Below, piece after piece: positions 22,292 to 33,130 of a DNA stretch of 64,000 nucleotides; the first letter of the stretch is position 1, and each line of letters opens with the position of its first letter. The position numbers and the translations under genes were made by a program. The DNA lies in assembly GCF_027744825.2 (NCBI RefSeq), contig NC_071343.1, positions 15,806,366-15,870,365 of the forward strand. Reading direction: 5' to 3'. Source of the stretch: Synchiropus splendidus. Taxonomy: Eukaryota; Chordata; Actinopteri; Syngnathiformes; Callionymidae. Under the pieces are notes generated by a model that had not been told where the DNA came from, made no database searches, and was given only the letters and a program-made list of their open reading frames with translations.

Positions 22292-24168
22292 CAAGCTTTC
22301 GTTGGTATGCTTGAGCAGCGCACAAAACTCTTTGGTCGGGTTAGTACATCATTGGACTAATTGCCTGCAGAATTGAAAGAGTTTTAGATGTATTTATATG
22401 CTTGATTTTCCTTTTACAGTGTGGTAAAATATGTGGCGACACCATGCAAAAATCATTCCTGGAATGGTCGTACGCAAAATTTGAAGTTGAGAGGCTGTCT
22501 GAAGTCGATGAGTTTCGGTGCCCAGCCTGCACACCCTCAATGTTAGCTGTCTCAGTGGATGGGAACCGCAAGCTTTATCGCTTTAAGAGCCATTCAGGGT
22601 ATGTATAAGTTGTTTCTACGGCATGCAATACATGGAACCTTGATAAAGGTCACCCCTGCTTTATGTCTTTTAGACCAAATGGCTTTTTCGAAGGTGTCTT
22701 TTTGGCCAACGACACAGAGGTGACCTCTTTTGTCAACCACATCAGGGCATCAACAGGACATGTAAAGTTTATTTAAATTTCACTGCACGCTTTGCTCTGT
22801 CTACATCTGTTTTTCTTCATCTTGAACAGAATCCTGGGAAAGGCAGGTGTGGTGGAAGCGAATGGGTGGCTGCACGAGAGTCCTGAGGAGCTCAAGAAAT
22901 TGGCTGGAGAGTTGTCTATTCAGGAAGACACTGTTCAGCAATGGGTGTCTGATGTTCAACAGTGGACTGCAGGTGAATACTTCAGTGTTTTATGTACAAT
23001 TCTGACGTAAAATAAATTTAAATTCTTTTTTCTATATTCCCTCAGAAGGAGCATGCAGTCAAAATGAACTTGAAAAAACCATTGAAGGACTGTATCTCAG
23101 CATTAAGCAGCGGAAATATCAGCTGTATCGTCAGGCTGGTAAGAACAGAACGAAAGAAAACAAGTTTTTGATAATAATGTGTGGCTGAGCACATATTCAG
23201 TATTTTCTGTTTAATATTCTAGATGGCAACAAGAGAAGACATCTGCTTAGAAAAAAGATTTCAGTGGAAAAGAGATCCTTAGAAGATGCCATCACAAAAT
23301 ACAATGCTGTTGTGCCGGAAACTGGCAAACTCCCTTCTCCCAACGAGCTCCTGGCTGAGGAAAACTATTCCTGGCCTTGGGAATGTAAGTACATCTAGGA
23401 TGTGTTCAGTTGTCTTCATATCTATAGGCTATCTTTAATTACATTGTAAAGGCTTTAGATGAAGCAATTACAGGTTTGACCGAGGTTGCTGTGATTGGAT
23501 CAGACAAGCTCCAGAGACAACTTCCTTTTTACTTTTGAAAACTGAAAGAGACACTCTTCTATATAATTCTGTCCCATGGGAGAAATTGCCTGGTGTCATT
23601 AGGAGGAGATTATGCAGTGTAATAGAGCCCACCTTTGAAAGTACACAGACACTGCGGGAAGTAGTTCACCACTATTTATAAAAAATGTATATGATGATTT
23701 GCAGGTCATGGTGATATGTTAAAGAAAAAAAAAGTCTTTGACAAGGTAATGCTGCTGAACCGACTGAAGGAAGAGGAGGTCATTGTTGTCCGTGAAGTCA
23801 AGCAGCACTGGGAGTACATGAGGAATATGGCTGGAAATATTGAAGAGATTTCCTCCCAGCTTTCAGAAGGGATCACTCAGCAAAGTAAGTACAGTTCTAT
23901 TTGCTACTTGTGCTGATATACTAGGTTAGTAGTCTAATTTATTGTAATGTCACTGTCAGGCGGCACAGAAGCATTGACTGGGAGAGGACGTGAGGGGCTA
24001 CTCTGTCTGCTGAAGAGAAGACTGTCAGCAATTCAAGCTCAGCAGGGTGCAGCTCGCTCAACGTACCAACATGTTTTTGGATCGCAAGCCTTGTCTCTCG
24101 ATGATTCGTCCACTGATGATGAAGAACCCCATGATAGCAGCTCCTCCACCGAAGATGAAGAACACTAG

Positions 24169-25204
24169 CATTGTAGCTCCTCTTCTGAACTTTGACCTCC
24201 CTCATTAAAAAATTAGGAAAACTGTAGTAATTACCTGGCCTGCAGTATGAATGTGAAATGTTAAAATAAACTGTCCTGCAATTGACTCTTTTTCTGAGTT
24301 ATGTACTATTACTATTTTGAAGTAGATGCTGATGCTTTTTATGTAAATTATGAATGATTAATTTGAGATTTGTTGGTAGGGCAGTGAAATACGGCTTTTC
24401 ATGCAGCCTCAATAAAGTCAATTAACAGGCTATGTTCACTCACTTCACTGACTTTCTTTTGCCACTAAAATTGTCTGTACAATGCTCATGTATGTTATTC
24501 AATCATGTGCAAGTACACATAGGAACACACAGACTTGGTCAACCAAAGCAGTACGATGAATGAGACTGCTGTTTTGTTGCAGGAATAATGAGTCAAATGG
24601 TATGAGCAGGTGTTGCAATGCATTAGCTTACTTATTTCTGAATGTTATTAGGGTTAGAATTAGGGGTTTCCATGGCCCCTGGCCACCTAAATGGGTAAGG
24701 TCATCAGTAAATGCTTCTCATCGAACTTAGCTTCGGTAGAAAATATAACCTGGATTACATCCTGAATACTGCTGACAAAGGCACTAAGAGTGCACAAGTC
24801 ATAGATCCTACTTTTGAGTTAAAGGAGGAGTTCAATAATTTTAACCCGAGAAGACATCTTATTATTTAACATCTGGATGTGCCACCGTATCTTTCTGACT
24901 ACGTCGGGATAGGAAGGGAAGTCATCTCATTTATCTCTGAGTTCATGTCTGAATGAAAAGGGCCAACAGGCGTCATGTATTTGTTAGGCATCACTATGTT
25001 TGTTGAGCATGTTGGCGCCCTTTTGATGGGAGGATCTGACAATTGCTGAGATGGGAATTTTCTTCTACTCTCCCCGACTTGGGAAGGCAACTGGGCATGG
25101 TGGAAAGGGGCAAAAAAACAATTAAACCATTAAACAATGGAAGACAAACACAGAGTAGCAAGTTTGGTGACAAATCTGAAAGATTCAGCCATGAGGTACT
25201 AACT
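24169..25204. other. Transposase 3' end and unassigned interior
   Basis: AATAAA signals at about 24264 and 24410 follow the transposase stop. The rest shows no exon and no repeat that I recognise. Confidence 0.5.
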
Positions 25205-25660
25205 GACATGAAACAATGGTCTATCAGTGTTGCCAATGTTGTATGGTCTGGAAACAGTGGCACTGAGGAAAAAACAGGAGGCAGAGCTGGAGGTAGCAGA
25301 GATGAAGATGCTGAGCTTCTCTCTGGGAGCGAACAGGATGGATAGGATCAGGAAGCAGTAGATCAGAGGGACAGCACATGTGGTCAGGTGTTTAGGAGAC
25401 AAAGTCAGAGAGGCTAGATGGAGATGGTTTGGACATGTACAGAGGAGAGAGAGCCAGTACATTGGTAGGAAGATGTTGAGGTTGGAACTACGAGGCAAAA
25501 GGTGGAGAGGAAGGCCAAAGAGGAGATTTATGGAGGTGGTGAAGGAGGACATGAGGTTTGTAGGTTTGAGAGAAGAGGAAGCAGAGGACAGGGTGAGATG
25601 GAGGAAGATGATCCACCACTGAAGGGAGAAACCCAAAGAGAGCGAAGAAGAAGACGTAAT
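25205..25660 (+). mobile_element. LINE retrotransposon fragment, C-terminal RT region
   Basis: Translates as VYGLETVALRKKQEAELEVA...KMLSF, one stop, then VRCLGDKVREARWRWFGHVQ, RRGRPKRRF-like basic residues and EDRVRWRKMI. This is the hallmark C-terminus of non-LTR retrotransposon reverse transcriptases that are common in fish genomes. Only the last ~150 residues are present, with an in-frame stop, so it is a 5'-truncated dead copy. It lies inside the KDZ element between its two genes and was therefore acquired by the transposon, before or after the present insertion. Confidence 0.8.
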
Positions 25661-26710
25661 CGCATATTGTGTCTCTCTAATTTGGTTATATTTGTCAAGC
25701 TTTAAAACAACAGAAAGCCACACCAAAGAAGATAGCTGGAATATCTCCTTTGCATAGCACATACACAATTGACACACAAATTCCTTTCTCACCTATCTTT
25801 GAAATATGGTCCACACTGGCACCTTCTCACTAAATGTAGTTTTCTCAAGTCTGACAATTTATCTATTGATCTTCCAGTCTTGAGGTTTTCAACCAATATA
25901 GAAGACAACATTTGCATCTTTCATAGGATGTGCCAAGGCTCAGGGCATTGGCTGTATCAGTCCATCAGGTGACTCATTTGGAGATACTAGATGATTATTG
26001 TATGAATGAATATTAAGACATTCATGTTTCAAGCTTAGTGTCAAATTATACTCATAATATTTAATATATTTGAAAAGACATAATACTTCATTTGCTCATG
26101 AGCAAAAAACGCACGAAAACAAGCTATTGATGACAGAGAACCTATACAACGAGATTTAAAGCAAACATTTATTTGAGTGTGATTCCCTCGTTTAAGGTGT
26201 TGACACTATACGTTTTGAAAATTTAAAGGTATGTTATGTTTTAAGGTGATATGTTTTATTTTTTATTTTTTTTATTTTACATTACGAACAGTAGAAATGA
26301 AGGAATTGTGGGTAAAAGCCCATCGTGTGCGCGCGTAGACTGCTGGGAGAAAGAAGTTTCATGCGACGAACGTGCTCTAAATATTGAAAGGTAAGAAATT
26401 ATCACGCAAGGGGTCATATATGGCGAAATATATGAAGTGTTTGCCATCATTTCGGGCAACCATCGCTTCCATGTTTGTAACTGTCAAATTCGCGGTTTAC
26501 AGTGGATGCTGTAACCGCAATACTCCGCGGTAACATAAAGAAGAACAAACGTTGTCTTTGCAGTACTCTACAAGTGATTGTTTACATTACATTATGGCTA
26601 AAAAACTTCATTTTCACCTGAAAGGGATTAGGTCTGATATATGTACGTGTGTGTGGCAAAAATGATATGTGGATCATACATGGTACAAACGTTTTTTTTT
26701 CCAGTTCGAG
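25661..26710. other. Interior of the transposon upstream of the accessory gene
   Basis: AT-rich sequence. A likely non-coding first exon of the accessory gene ends at 26390 (TTGAAAG/GTAAGA), with the coding exon acceptor at about 26704. Nothing else is seen. Confidence 0.4.
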
Positions 26711-29611
26711 ATGCCACGGGGATCCACTAATAAGCACTGCAATAACTGCAATGCAGTTATTGCAGTGGCTTGCAAGACCTGCAAAATTTGCCAAGCAGAG
26801 CAGCCCAGGCGACAGAGGCTGGCAAAACGACTTAAAACTTTTGAAAAAAAAAAAGAGGAATGGTTGAAAAACCAAAAAAAAAACAACACCGCCTCACGTG
26901 TGATGGATGAGGCACAAATGCTGGTATGTTTGACATCAGTAATTGTATTCAAATTCATGGCATAACATATGGCAATTTCATTTTTTTCAGCTGGAAAAAC
27001 TGCACGCTTTGGGCCACAGAGCTGTGGTGTTTCTAGCTCGGCCAGGCAAGAAACCTGGCACTTGGTCCAGTCAGGTGGTCCACTCCAAGTGGCATCTGAC
27101 TGACCATGCCAGCAAGTGCCTGGACCGGATGAAGGACCTATATATGGCGGTTGTTAGAGGTAAGTTTGTTAATGTATTTGCATCTTCAGGCACATGTAAT
27201 AATGGGCTGGATTCAGATCAGGCCATCATTCATTATTAGCCCTTTTTTTGACTTCATTCTCGTCACCAGCAACCTCTTTCCCTCATATAACTGCATATAA
27301 ATGTTTTTATATATAGTGGAACAATACACCACATTAGCATCTGCTCCATAGTCTAACCACAGTTCTGTGGTGGAGGATTGTTGGTCCCTGCAAAGCTTTC
27401 TGACCATTTTACCTTGTTGTCTCACTGTTATTTCCCTGCTCTGACACATCTTTCCCACAGTGCCAGTAGCTGTAGAATGTTCCTCAGTGTAGACAAAAAC
27501 AGCTGAAAGCAACAAGATCCAAAGTTGTGCTTTAGAATTATACACAATTTAAATTTATCTGAGAGCTTTTTTGATGTTGAATTCTGGAAAATAATTTTAA
27601 AGTTTATGTGGTGTAAATCAGTCTTTTAAGGCTGAGTATCTCTGGAAGATTAGAAATTTCTGTGTGTGTATATACAAAAATCTCACTCTGATCATATTGT
27701 CTATCTGTTCCACAAAGGTTGGACAGATATGCAGACATCAACCTCCTCCACCATCCATCCGTCCACAACCTCTGCCAGCCAGCCGTCTACCTCCTCCACC
27801 ATCCATCCGTCCACAACCTCTGCTAGCCAGCCGTCAACCTCCTCCATCATCCATCCGTCCACAACCTCTGCCAGCCAGCCATCAACCTCCTCCACCATCC
27901 ATCCGTCCACAACCTCTGCCAGCCAGCCGTCTACCTCCTCCACCATCCATCCGTCCACAACCTCTGCCAGCCAGCCATCAACCTCCTCCACCATCCAGCC
28001 ATCAACCTCCTCCACCATCCATCCGTCCACAACCTCCACCATCCATCCGTCCACAACCTCTGCTAGCCAGCCGTCAACCTCCTCCAAAAGAGCCTCCACA
28101 GGCCCTCTGAGTATGTAGTAATTAGATCTTTGAGACATGTCTGCAATCCAATTACCAGAATATCTGTTTTGGTTCATAAATTATTTGTAGACATTATAAT
28201 ATTTAGGTGAAAGACTTTTTATAGTTCAGGTTGCTATGACAAAGTCTGACATGTCAGAGATTAGCATGTTATGACATGGTTTATTTGCACGAGATGCGTC
28301 ATTGGTTTTTGATCGTTAGTCTATTGGATGTTATATGTAATAAAATATTGTGGGAATTATTCTGTACAAACAGTTATATTTATCCTCAACAGGCTTACCT
28401 CCAAGAAAAAGCACCAGAAGGAAGACAGAAGATGGATCGAAAGGTTATTACATATTATACATCGTACATTGCCTTGCAAAGATGTAAAATGTGATGTTAT
28501 AAAACCATAAGACTTCAAATACAAATATGAAATTAGACACAAAACAAAGAAATTAGAATTATGACCACACAAACTAAAAATTATTTTAATATCCCTACAT
28601 CAAAGTGTTGCCATTCTTAAATCCAATGCACACAGCCCACTGTTGCTGACATAAGTCTAGTGACTGCCCTGGCCTCTAAACATGATGTATCTCATAAAGG
28701 CAATACAATGCAAGATTGTGCAGTGCCTTAAAACTATTACATACAGAAATATCACATGCAGCTGTAAATGATTTTATTTGTACTTTCTTAATATTTTAGT
28801 GAATGTTCATTGCAGTATATATTTTTGCCTGAAGACGTAGTGGGCACATCTGATGGTAATTTTTCACCACAAACACCACACCTTGCTCACTTGTGCAGAA
28901 CCTATGTATAATCTGGAAAAGCCAGAAGAAACCATATATAGTATCTATTTTGAATGATGAATTTGTCAGTGCACTGTATATGCCTTGATGTTTTTTCACT
29001 CAACGCTTTAACAATTTAAACGTACACTTTTTGCTCTTTCAGAATGCAGCCATATGGTTGGAGATGACGGGTATTACCCAGTGAAACGGGTAGTAAAAAC
29101 AAAAAAACAAAAGGTTCTGTTTTGTCATTACTTGATGTAGATATGTAATGTAAATATACACATTAACTGTGGATGTGTTGTTAATTTCAATGGCATTTTT
29201 TTGTTTCAGGGGAAAATAATGGAACTAATCGAGTGGGAGCCCTGCTCCATGTGGTATGTACATTTTTGCTCTTCTTTATGATGAAATATGAGGTTTGACT
29301 CAGGCAGCCAGAGAAGGTATGAGTCACATTCCAACATAGAACATTCCAACTTCTGTCGAGAAGTTGAGATAGTCTGGGGTGTATGCACCTTTCGAACAAT
29401 GAATAGTGCTGGATGGTTACTGCAGATGTATTCATTTGTAATAGTCACCCATCCAAGTACAAATGTACATGTTCATGTATGTGTTACAAACCGAAGACCA
29501 CCAAGGATCATTGTTCTTTACCCTGCTGTGATTAAATCTTTTTTTTCCTTCTCTTGCAGTGGAAAGATATTCCAACTTGAGTGGGTACGGATGGAAGAAA
29601 CCAAAAAATAA
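26711..29611 (+). CDS. Transposon accessory protein, chromodomain-like C-terminus
   Basis: Seven coding exons with consistent phases: 26711-26923, 26991-27159, 27718-28110, 28393-28443, 29043-29113, 29210-29253, 29560-29611. They total 993 nt, 330 residues, with no break. Order: a Cys-rich N-terminus (CNNCNAVIAVACKTCKICQ, residues ~10-28), a basic Lys-rich helix (~32-58), a conserved-looking block around RAVVFLARPGKKPGTW (~80-95), a 16-residue repeat region rich in Ser/Thr/Pro (~135-255), a basic stretch PPRKSTRRK, then YYPVKRVVKTKKQK...LIEWEPCSMC...LEWVRM, which resembles a chromodomain fold. AATAAA follows at 29627. Role unknown. A DNA- or chromatin-binding partner of the transposase is plausible. 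The family was not recognised by name. Confidence 0.75.
27727..28090 (+). repeat. 48-bp coding minisatellite in accessory gene
   Basis: The unit encodes TIHPSTTSASQPSTSS (16 residues), with about seven full or partial copies. The unit is a multiple of three, so three overlapping frames stay open. Copy-number changes would keep the protein in frame. Confidence 0.9.
29320..29460 (-). repeat. Inverted copy of transposase-gene segment 20.95-21.08 kb
   Basis: Minus-strand words GGGTGACTATTACAAATGAA and CAGTAACCATC match 20970-21015 and continue with about 80 percent similarity to about 21060. It sits in the last intron of the accessory gene. It is separate from the terminal inverted repeats. Confidence 0.75.
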
Positions 29612-29852
29612 CAATTTGTTAATAATAATAAATACATCTGCAAAAGTGTGATCTTGATGTTGTCATTCAATTCATACATGCGTACAAGGAGATGAATATA
29701 ATGAATAAATAATTTGACCCTGAAGTAGAATAAAATTGTCATAACAGAACTGAAATCCTTTATTTCAATTTCCTCTGACCCATTAAAATATTAAAAAAGA
29801 GATGTACATGCCGGATGTGACGCCATCATCCCGCGCCAGGCAGGACATCCCG

Positions 29853-32007
29853 CTATGTTTTCGTTCTGGTCGACCACTGATGATGACGTCAAAGTCCGAC
29901 GTGTTTGTACAATTGAATTATTCATCCAAAGCATAAATTCACGTCTCCGAAGAAACGTCGGCGTCCACAACACGTGTACATATTTAAACAGAATGAAAGA
30001 ATAGAAACTACGGCTTGGGAGGTTTGGAATGGTCCGCCTGCGTTTCAGCTGACGTCAGTGACGGAGAACGAAGCATGAGTCAGCAAAACGAATAAATGAC
30101 GGAACTTCCTTTCTTGCCAAAAGACTTTATATGCAGTTGACACGATTTTAAATATCCGATAATACTATTATGCGTAGAAATGTATTCGATACAAATGATA
30201 AATAAATAACGTATTCGGTCCGTGACGCCACTTCCTTCCCCAGTCGGATAATAAATATTATATCATTTCATGACATATTTAAAAATTAAAGAGTACATTG
30301 CATGTGATTACAACTGTGCTTACAACAGCTTTTAATTATTTTAAAATCCCGCAATTGGCTGCGGAATTACTGGCCAGCTGTACAATAATACCATTGAATT
30401 GAGACCTACGAGATAATCTGGGTCAAAACGAAAAAAACGAAGCGTCAAATGCATGAAACGAGCGGAAAAAATGAAAGTAAGGCGTACATTTGTCGCTAGA
30501 AATGTGATCAAAACGCAACAAAAGCTTTTAATTGTTTTAAAATCTCACAATTTAAAGCAAAACTAGAACGGGTGTCCGCCATGCTTTGTGTTCTATCAGT
30601 CACGTGACCAGAGGCACGCCATTCACAAATCCATTGAGAAATGACGCGTACGAGAGAAACGATTTTTGAGGCAAAGTCGTCAAATTGTAACGGTATGCCA
30701 AGTGGACAAACGTAGTTATTGCACGTTTTTCAGTGCGAGCAGATAACAACCCCAATATAGAATATATTTGTCGCTAGAAATGCGATCAAAAGTCAACAAA
30801 CGCTTTTGTTTTAAAATCTCACAATTTAGGGCGAAATAGAACGGATGTCCACCATGTTTTGTGCTCAGACAGGAGAGCAGGCTGTCAGTCACGTGACCGG
30901 AGGCACGCCCTTCATAAAGCCATTGACAAATGCAACGTAAGAGTGAAACGATTTTTGAGGCAAATTCGTAAAATCATTACGTATGCCAAGTGGACAAACG
31001 TCGTTATTGCACGTTTTTCAGCGCGAGCAGATAACCACCGTAATAATACATTTTAATGGGGAATGACAAAACAATCTCAGTCCAAACGAAAGAAACTAAG
31101 CATCATTTACATAAAACGAGCACATAATATTACAATGTAGGATATATTTGTTGCTAGAAATGCGATCAAAAGCCAATAAAGTTATTTAAAAACTCCGCAA
31201 TTTGGAGCGTATTTATGGCCAGCAGGGTAAATGTTACAATACTACGATTTAACAGGGAATCACAAAACAATCTCGGTCCAAACGAAAGAAAATAAGCGTT
31301 ATTTACATAAAAGGAGCACATAATATTATAATGTAGGATATATTTGTCGCTAGAAATGCGATCAAATTCCAATAAAGTCATTTAAAACCCCGCATTTTAG
31401 AGCGTATTTATGGCCAGCAGGGCAAACGTCACACTACGACGTTTTAATAGGGAATCACAAAATAATCTCGGTCCAAACGAAAGAAAATAAGCGTTATTTA
31501 CATAAAACGACCACATATTATTATAATGTAGGATATATTTGTTGCTAGAAGTGCGATCAAAAGCCAATAAAGTCATTTAAAACCCCGCATTTTGGAGCGT
31601 ATTTATGGCCAGCAAGGCAAACGTCACAATACTACGATTTCAGTGAGCACCACTAAAGAACCTGGGTCAAAACGATAAAACGAAGCGCCATAAACATACA
31701 CCGATCGGAAAATATGAAAATAAAGTGTACATTTGTCGCTAGAAATGTGATCAAAACTCAACAAAAACATTTAATTGTTTTAAAATCTCGCAATTTAGAG
31801 CAAAAATAGAACGGATGTCCGCCATGTTTTATGTTCAGACGGGAGAGCAGGCTGTCAGTCACGTGACCAGAGGAACGCCTTTCACTAAGCCATTGAGAAA
31901 TTAAATGTACCTGGGATACGTTTTTTAAGGGAAATTCGTCAAAGCACTACGTTTTCATGAAGTGGACAAACGTTGGTATTGCACGTTTTTTTGTGAGACT
32001 GGGTTGG
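29853..32007 (-). repeat. Right terminal inverted repeat
   Basis: Reverse complement of the left arm, starting at GTCGACCACTGATGATGACG and ending at ACTGGGTTGG. The tandem array here has three clear ~195-bp units (the CCAATAAAGT word at about 31173, 31370 and 31564), against five on the left. Confidence 0.85.
31050..31650 (-). repeat. ~195-bp tandem array, right arm, 3 units
   Basis: Units carry the reverse complements of the left-arm words (TTGTCGCTAGAAATG, CGGTCCAAACGAAAGAAA). Two units fewer than the left arm. Confidence 0.85.
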
Positions 32008-32012
32008 CCAGA
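32008..32012. repeat. Target-site duplication, right copy
   Basis: CCAGA, matching 17516-17520. Confidence 0.75.
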
Positions 32013-32088
32013 CACACCAACGTGGCCTTCTCTTGCTGCAGCTCCTGGCTGGAGGGGGGCAGCACGGTCAGGGTGGGCTGGAGGTCAC
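32013..32088 (-). pseudogene. C2 constant exon, 5' part, split by transposon
   Basis: First 76 nt of the C exon after an intact acceptor (CAG at 32089-32091), coding [14 protein letters not shown] through VCL. On the minus strand the frame runs on into the transposon end and meets TGA at 31955-31957, after 43 complete codons of this exon. A transcript using this acceptor would therefore encode a light chain cut off just after the first domain cysteine. Confidence 0.93.
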
Positions 32089-33053
32089 CTGGGAGACAGT
32101 GGTCACCTTAGATCACGGGGGTTTCTCATCACACAGGTTTCACATGAAGGAAGGAGGAGGAGGGAAAGGGAGGGTAGAGAAGAGGGGAGAGACAGGAGGG
32201 AGAGAGGAAGGAAGTGGAGATGGATGAGGTGAGAATGAAGAAGGATGATGGAAAATTCACATTTAACTTGGAGATGTTGAGAGGATTGAAGGAGAAGTGG
32301 GAGAGACAGTGAAAAAAGATGAGAAAAGGAAGGAGATGGTGTGATCAAGATGATCAAGTTGGAAGGAAGTTGGAGAGAAGGAGAGATGAGGGGAGGGAGA
32401 ACTGCTGCAGGATGAGAGGAAGAAACCAGTTATGGTGGGATTGAGGGAGAGAAGTGGACTGAAAGAATCACCCTGAACTCCCTCTGTCTCACTCCTCTAC
32501 TGTCTTTTTAAAATCATAAAAAAACTACAAATGAAGAAGTGAAAGATCAAAGAAGAGAATTTAAGATGAACATGTGAAAACGTTTCTTCAATGATTCCTG
32601 AGGCAAGAGGGAGAGAACATCAATGAAGGGGAGCGGTCTTTGTTCCATAAAGGAGGGCAAAATTTACATTTCAGTTGAAAAACAACTTTTAAAGCTCAAA
32701 CATTAAATTAATGAGAAACTAATAGAAATCTGTTGAACCTCAGTGGTGAAAATACTGAATACTGAATCAATACTGAATCTTTTTTTTTTAACTTTTCAAT
32801 TCCTTCACTTTTTTTTAGATTTATTTTTGTCAAGATCAGTTCATCCTTGAATCTAAACTCACATCAACTCATTCCCTTTTCAACTTTTTCTATGATTGTC
32901 CACTCGTCTCCTGAAGACTAGATTCACTATTTGCTGCTTCAAATTCTCAAGTTCCGCTTTGAAATGATGCATTTTGAGTCATGAATTTTCAATCAAAACT
33001 ACACATCTAGTTTCTATTTCTGAGTAAAAACAAGTGTGAGAGTGAGCACTTAC
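32089..33053 (-). other. J2-C2 intron
   Basis: Same organisation as the J1-C1 intron: purine-rich plus strand at 32145-32420, then an A/T-rich block with a T run near 32780. Confidence 0.7.
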
Positions 33054-33091
33054 TTCCAACCGCCAGTCTGGTTCCTCCTCCGAACGTGCGC
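33054..33091 (-). CDS. Ig light chain joining segment J2
   Basis: 38 nt encoding RTFGGGTRLAVG with donor GTAAGT, phase 1. It starts with Arg where J3 to J5 have Tyr and J1 has Leu. Its C exon is destroyed; the next intact acceptor on the same strand is C1, about 22 kb on. Confidence 0.93.
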
Positions 33092-33130
33092 CACAGTGAC
33101 ACAAAGTCAGCCAGTCGTGCTACAAAAACC
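33092..33130 (-). other. J2 23-bp-spacer RSS
   Basis: Minus strand: GGTTTTTGT, 23-bp spacer, CACTGTG. Confidence 0.95.

Larger units (their letters stand above)
20353..24168 (+). pseudogene. KDZ-like transposase gene, inactivated
   Basis: Exons supported by GT/AG borders and consistent phase: 21244-21327, 21415-21783, 21945-22040, 22110-22339, 22420-22598, 22674-22761, 22830-22972, 23046-23138, 23223-23384, 23705-23884, 23960-24168. Candidate 5' exons at 20353-20410 and about 20530-20640 (basic PKRRRTGKKRAKR) are uncertain. Exon 21415 encodes a Cys cluster, GTCHHC...CQDC...CAAC with trailing His, followed by HPCCDCCSG and SCSCGKA. This matches the CxC clusters that precede KDZ transposase domains. 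CPAC...VSVDGNRKLYRF holds the probable first catalytic Asp. Two breaks: an in-frame TGA at 22289-22291 where family logic expects a sense codon, and a frameshifting deletion near 22878-22890 that removes the central catalytic region. The C-terminal coiled-coil and acidic tail (SSTDDEEPHD) remain. Confidence 0.8.
17521..32007 (+). mobile_element. 14.5-kb KDZ-type DNA transposon inserted in C2
   Basis: The ends are CCAACCCAGTCTCAC at 17521 and its reverse complement ending at 32007. The flanks rejoin perfectly to a normal C exon after removing one CCAGA. Inside are terminal inverted repeats of about 2.2 kb, a multi-exon KDZ-like transposase gene (broken), an intact accessory gene on the same strand, and a nested LINE fragment. 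The assignment to KDZ rests on the cysteine clusters and the DGN motif of the transposase. Zisupton elements are reported with 8-bp duplications, so the ambiguous 5-9 bp duplication neither proves nor excludes that branch. The element runs antisense to C2. Confidence 0.88.

Noticed and set aside
27701..28177. 158-residue minus-strand frame of VDGWMVEE-type repeats
   Set aside because: Antisense of the 48-bp coding repeat in the accessory gene. It stays open only because the unit is a multiple of three without stops on that strand.
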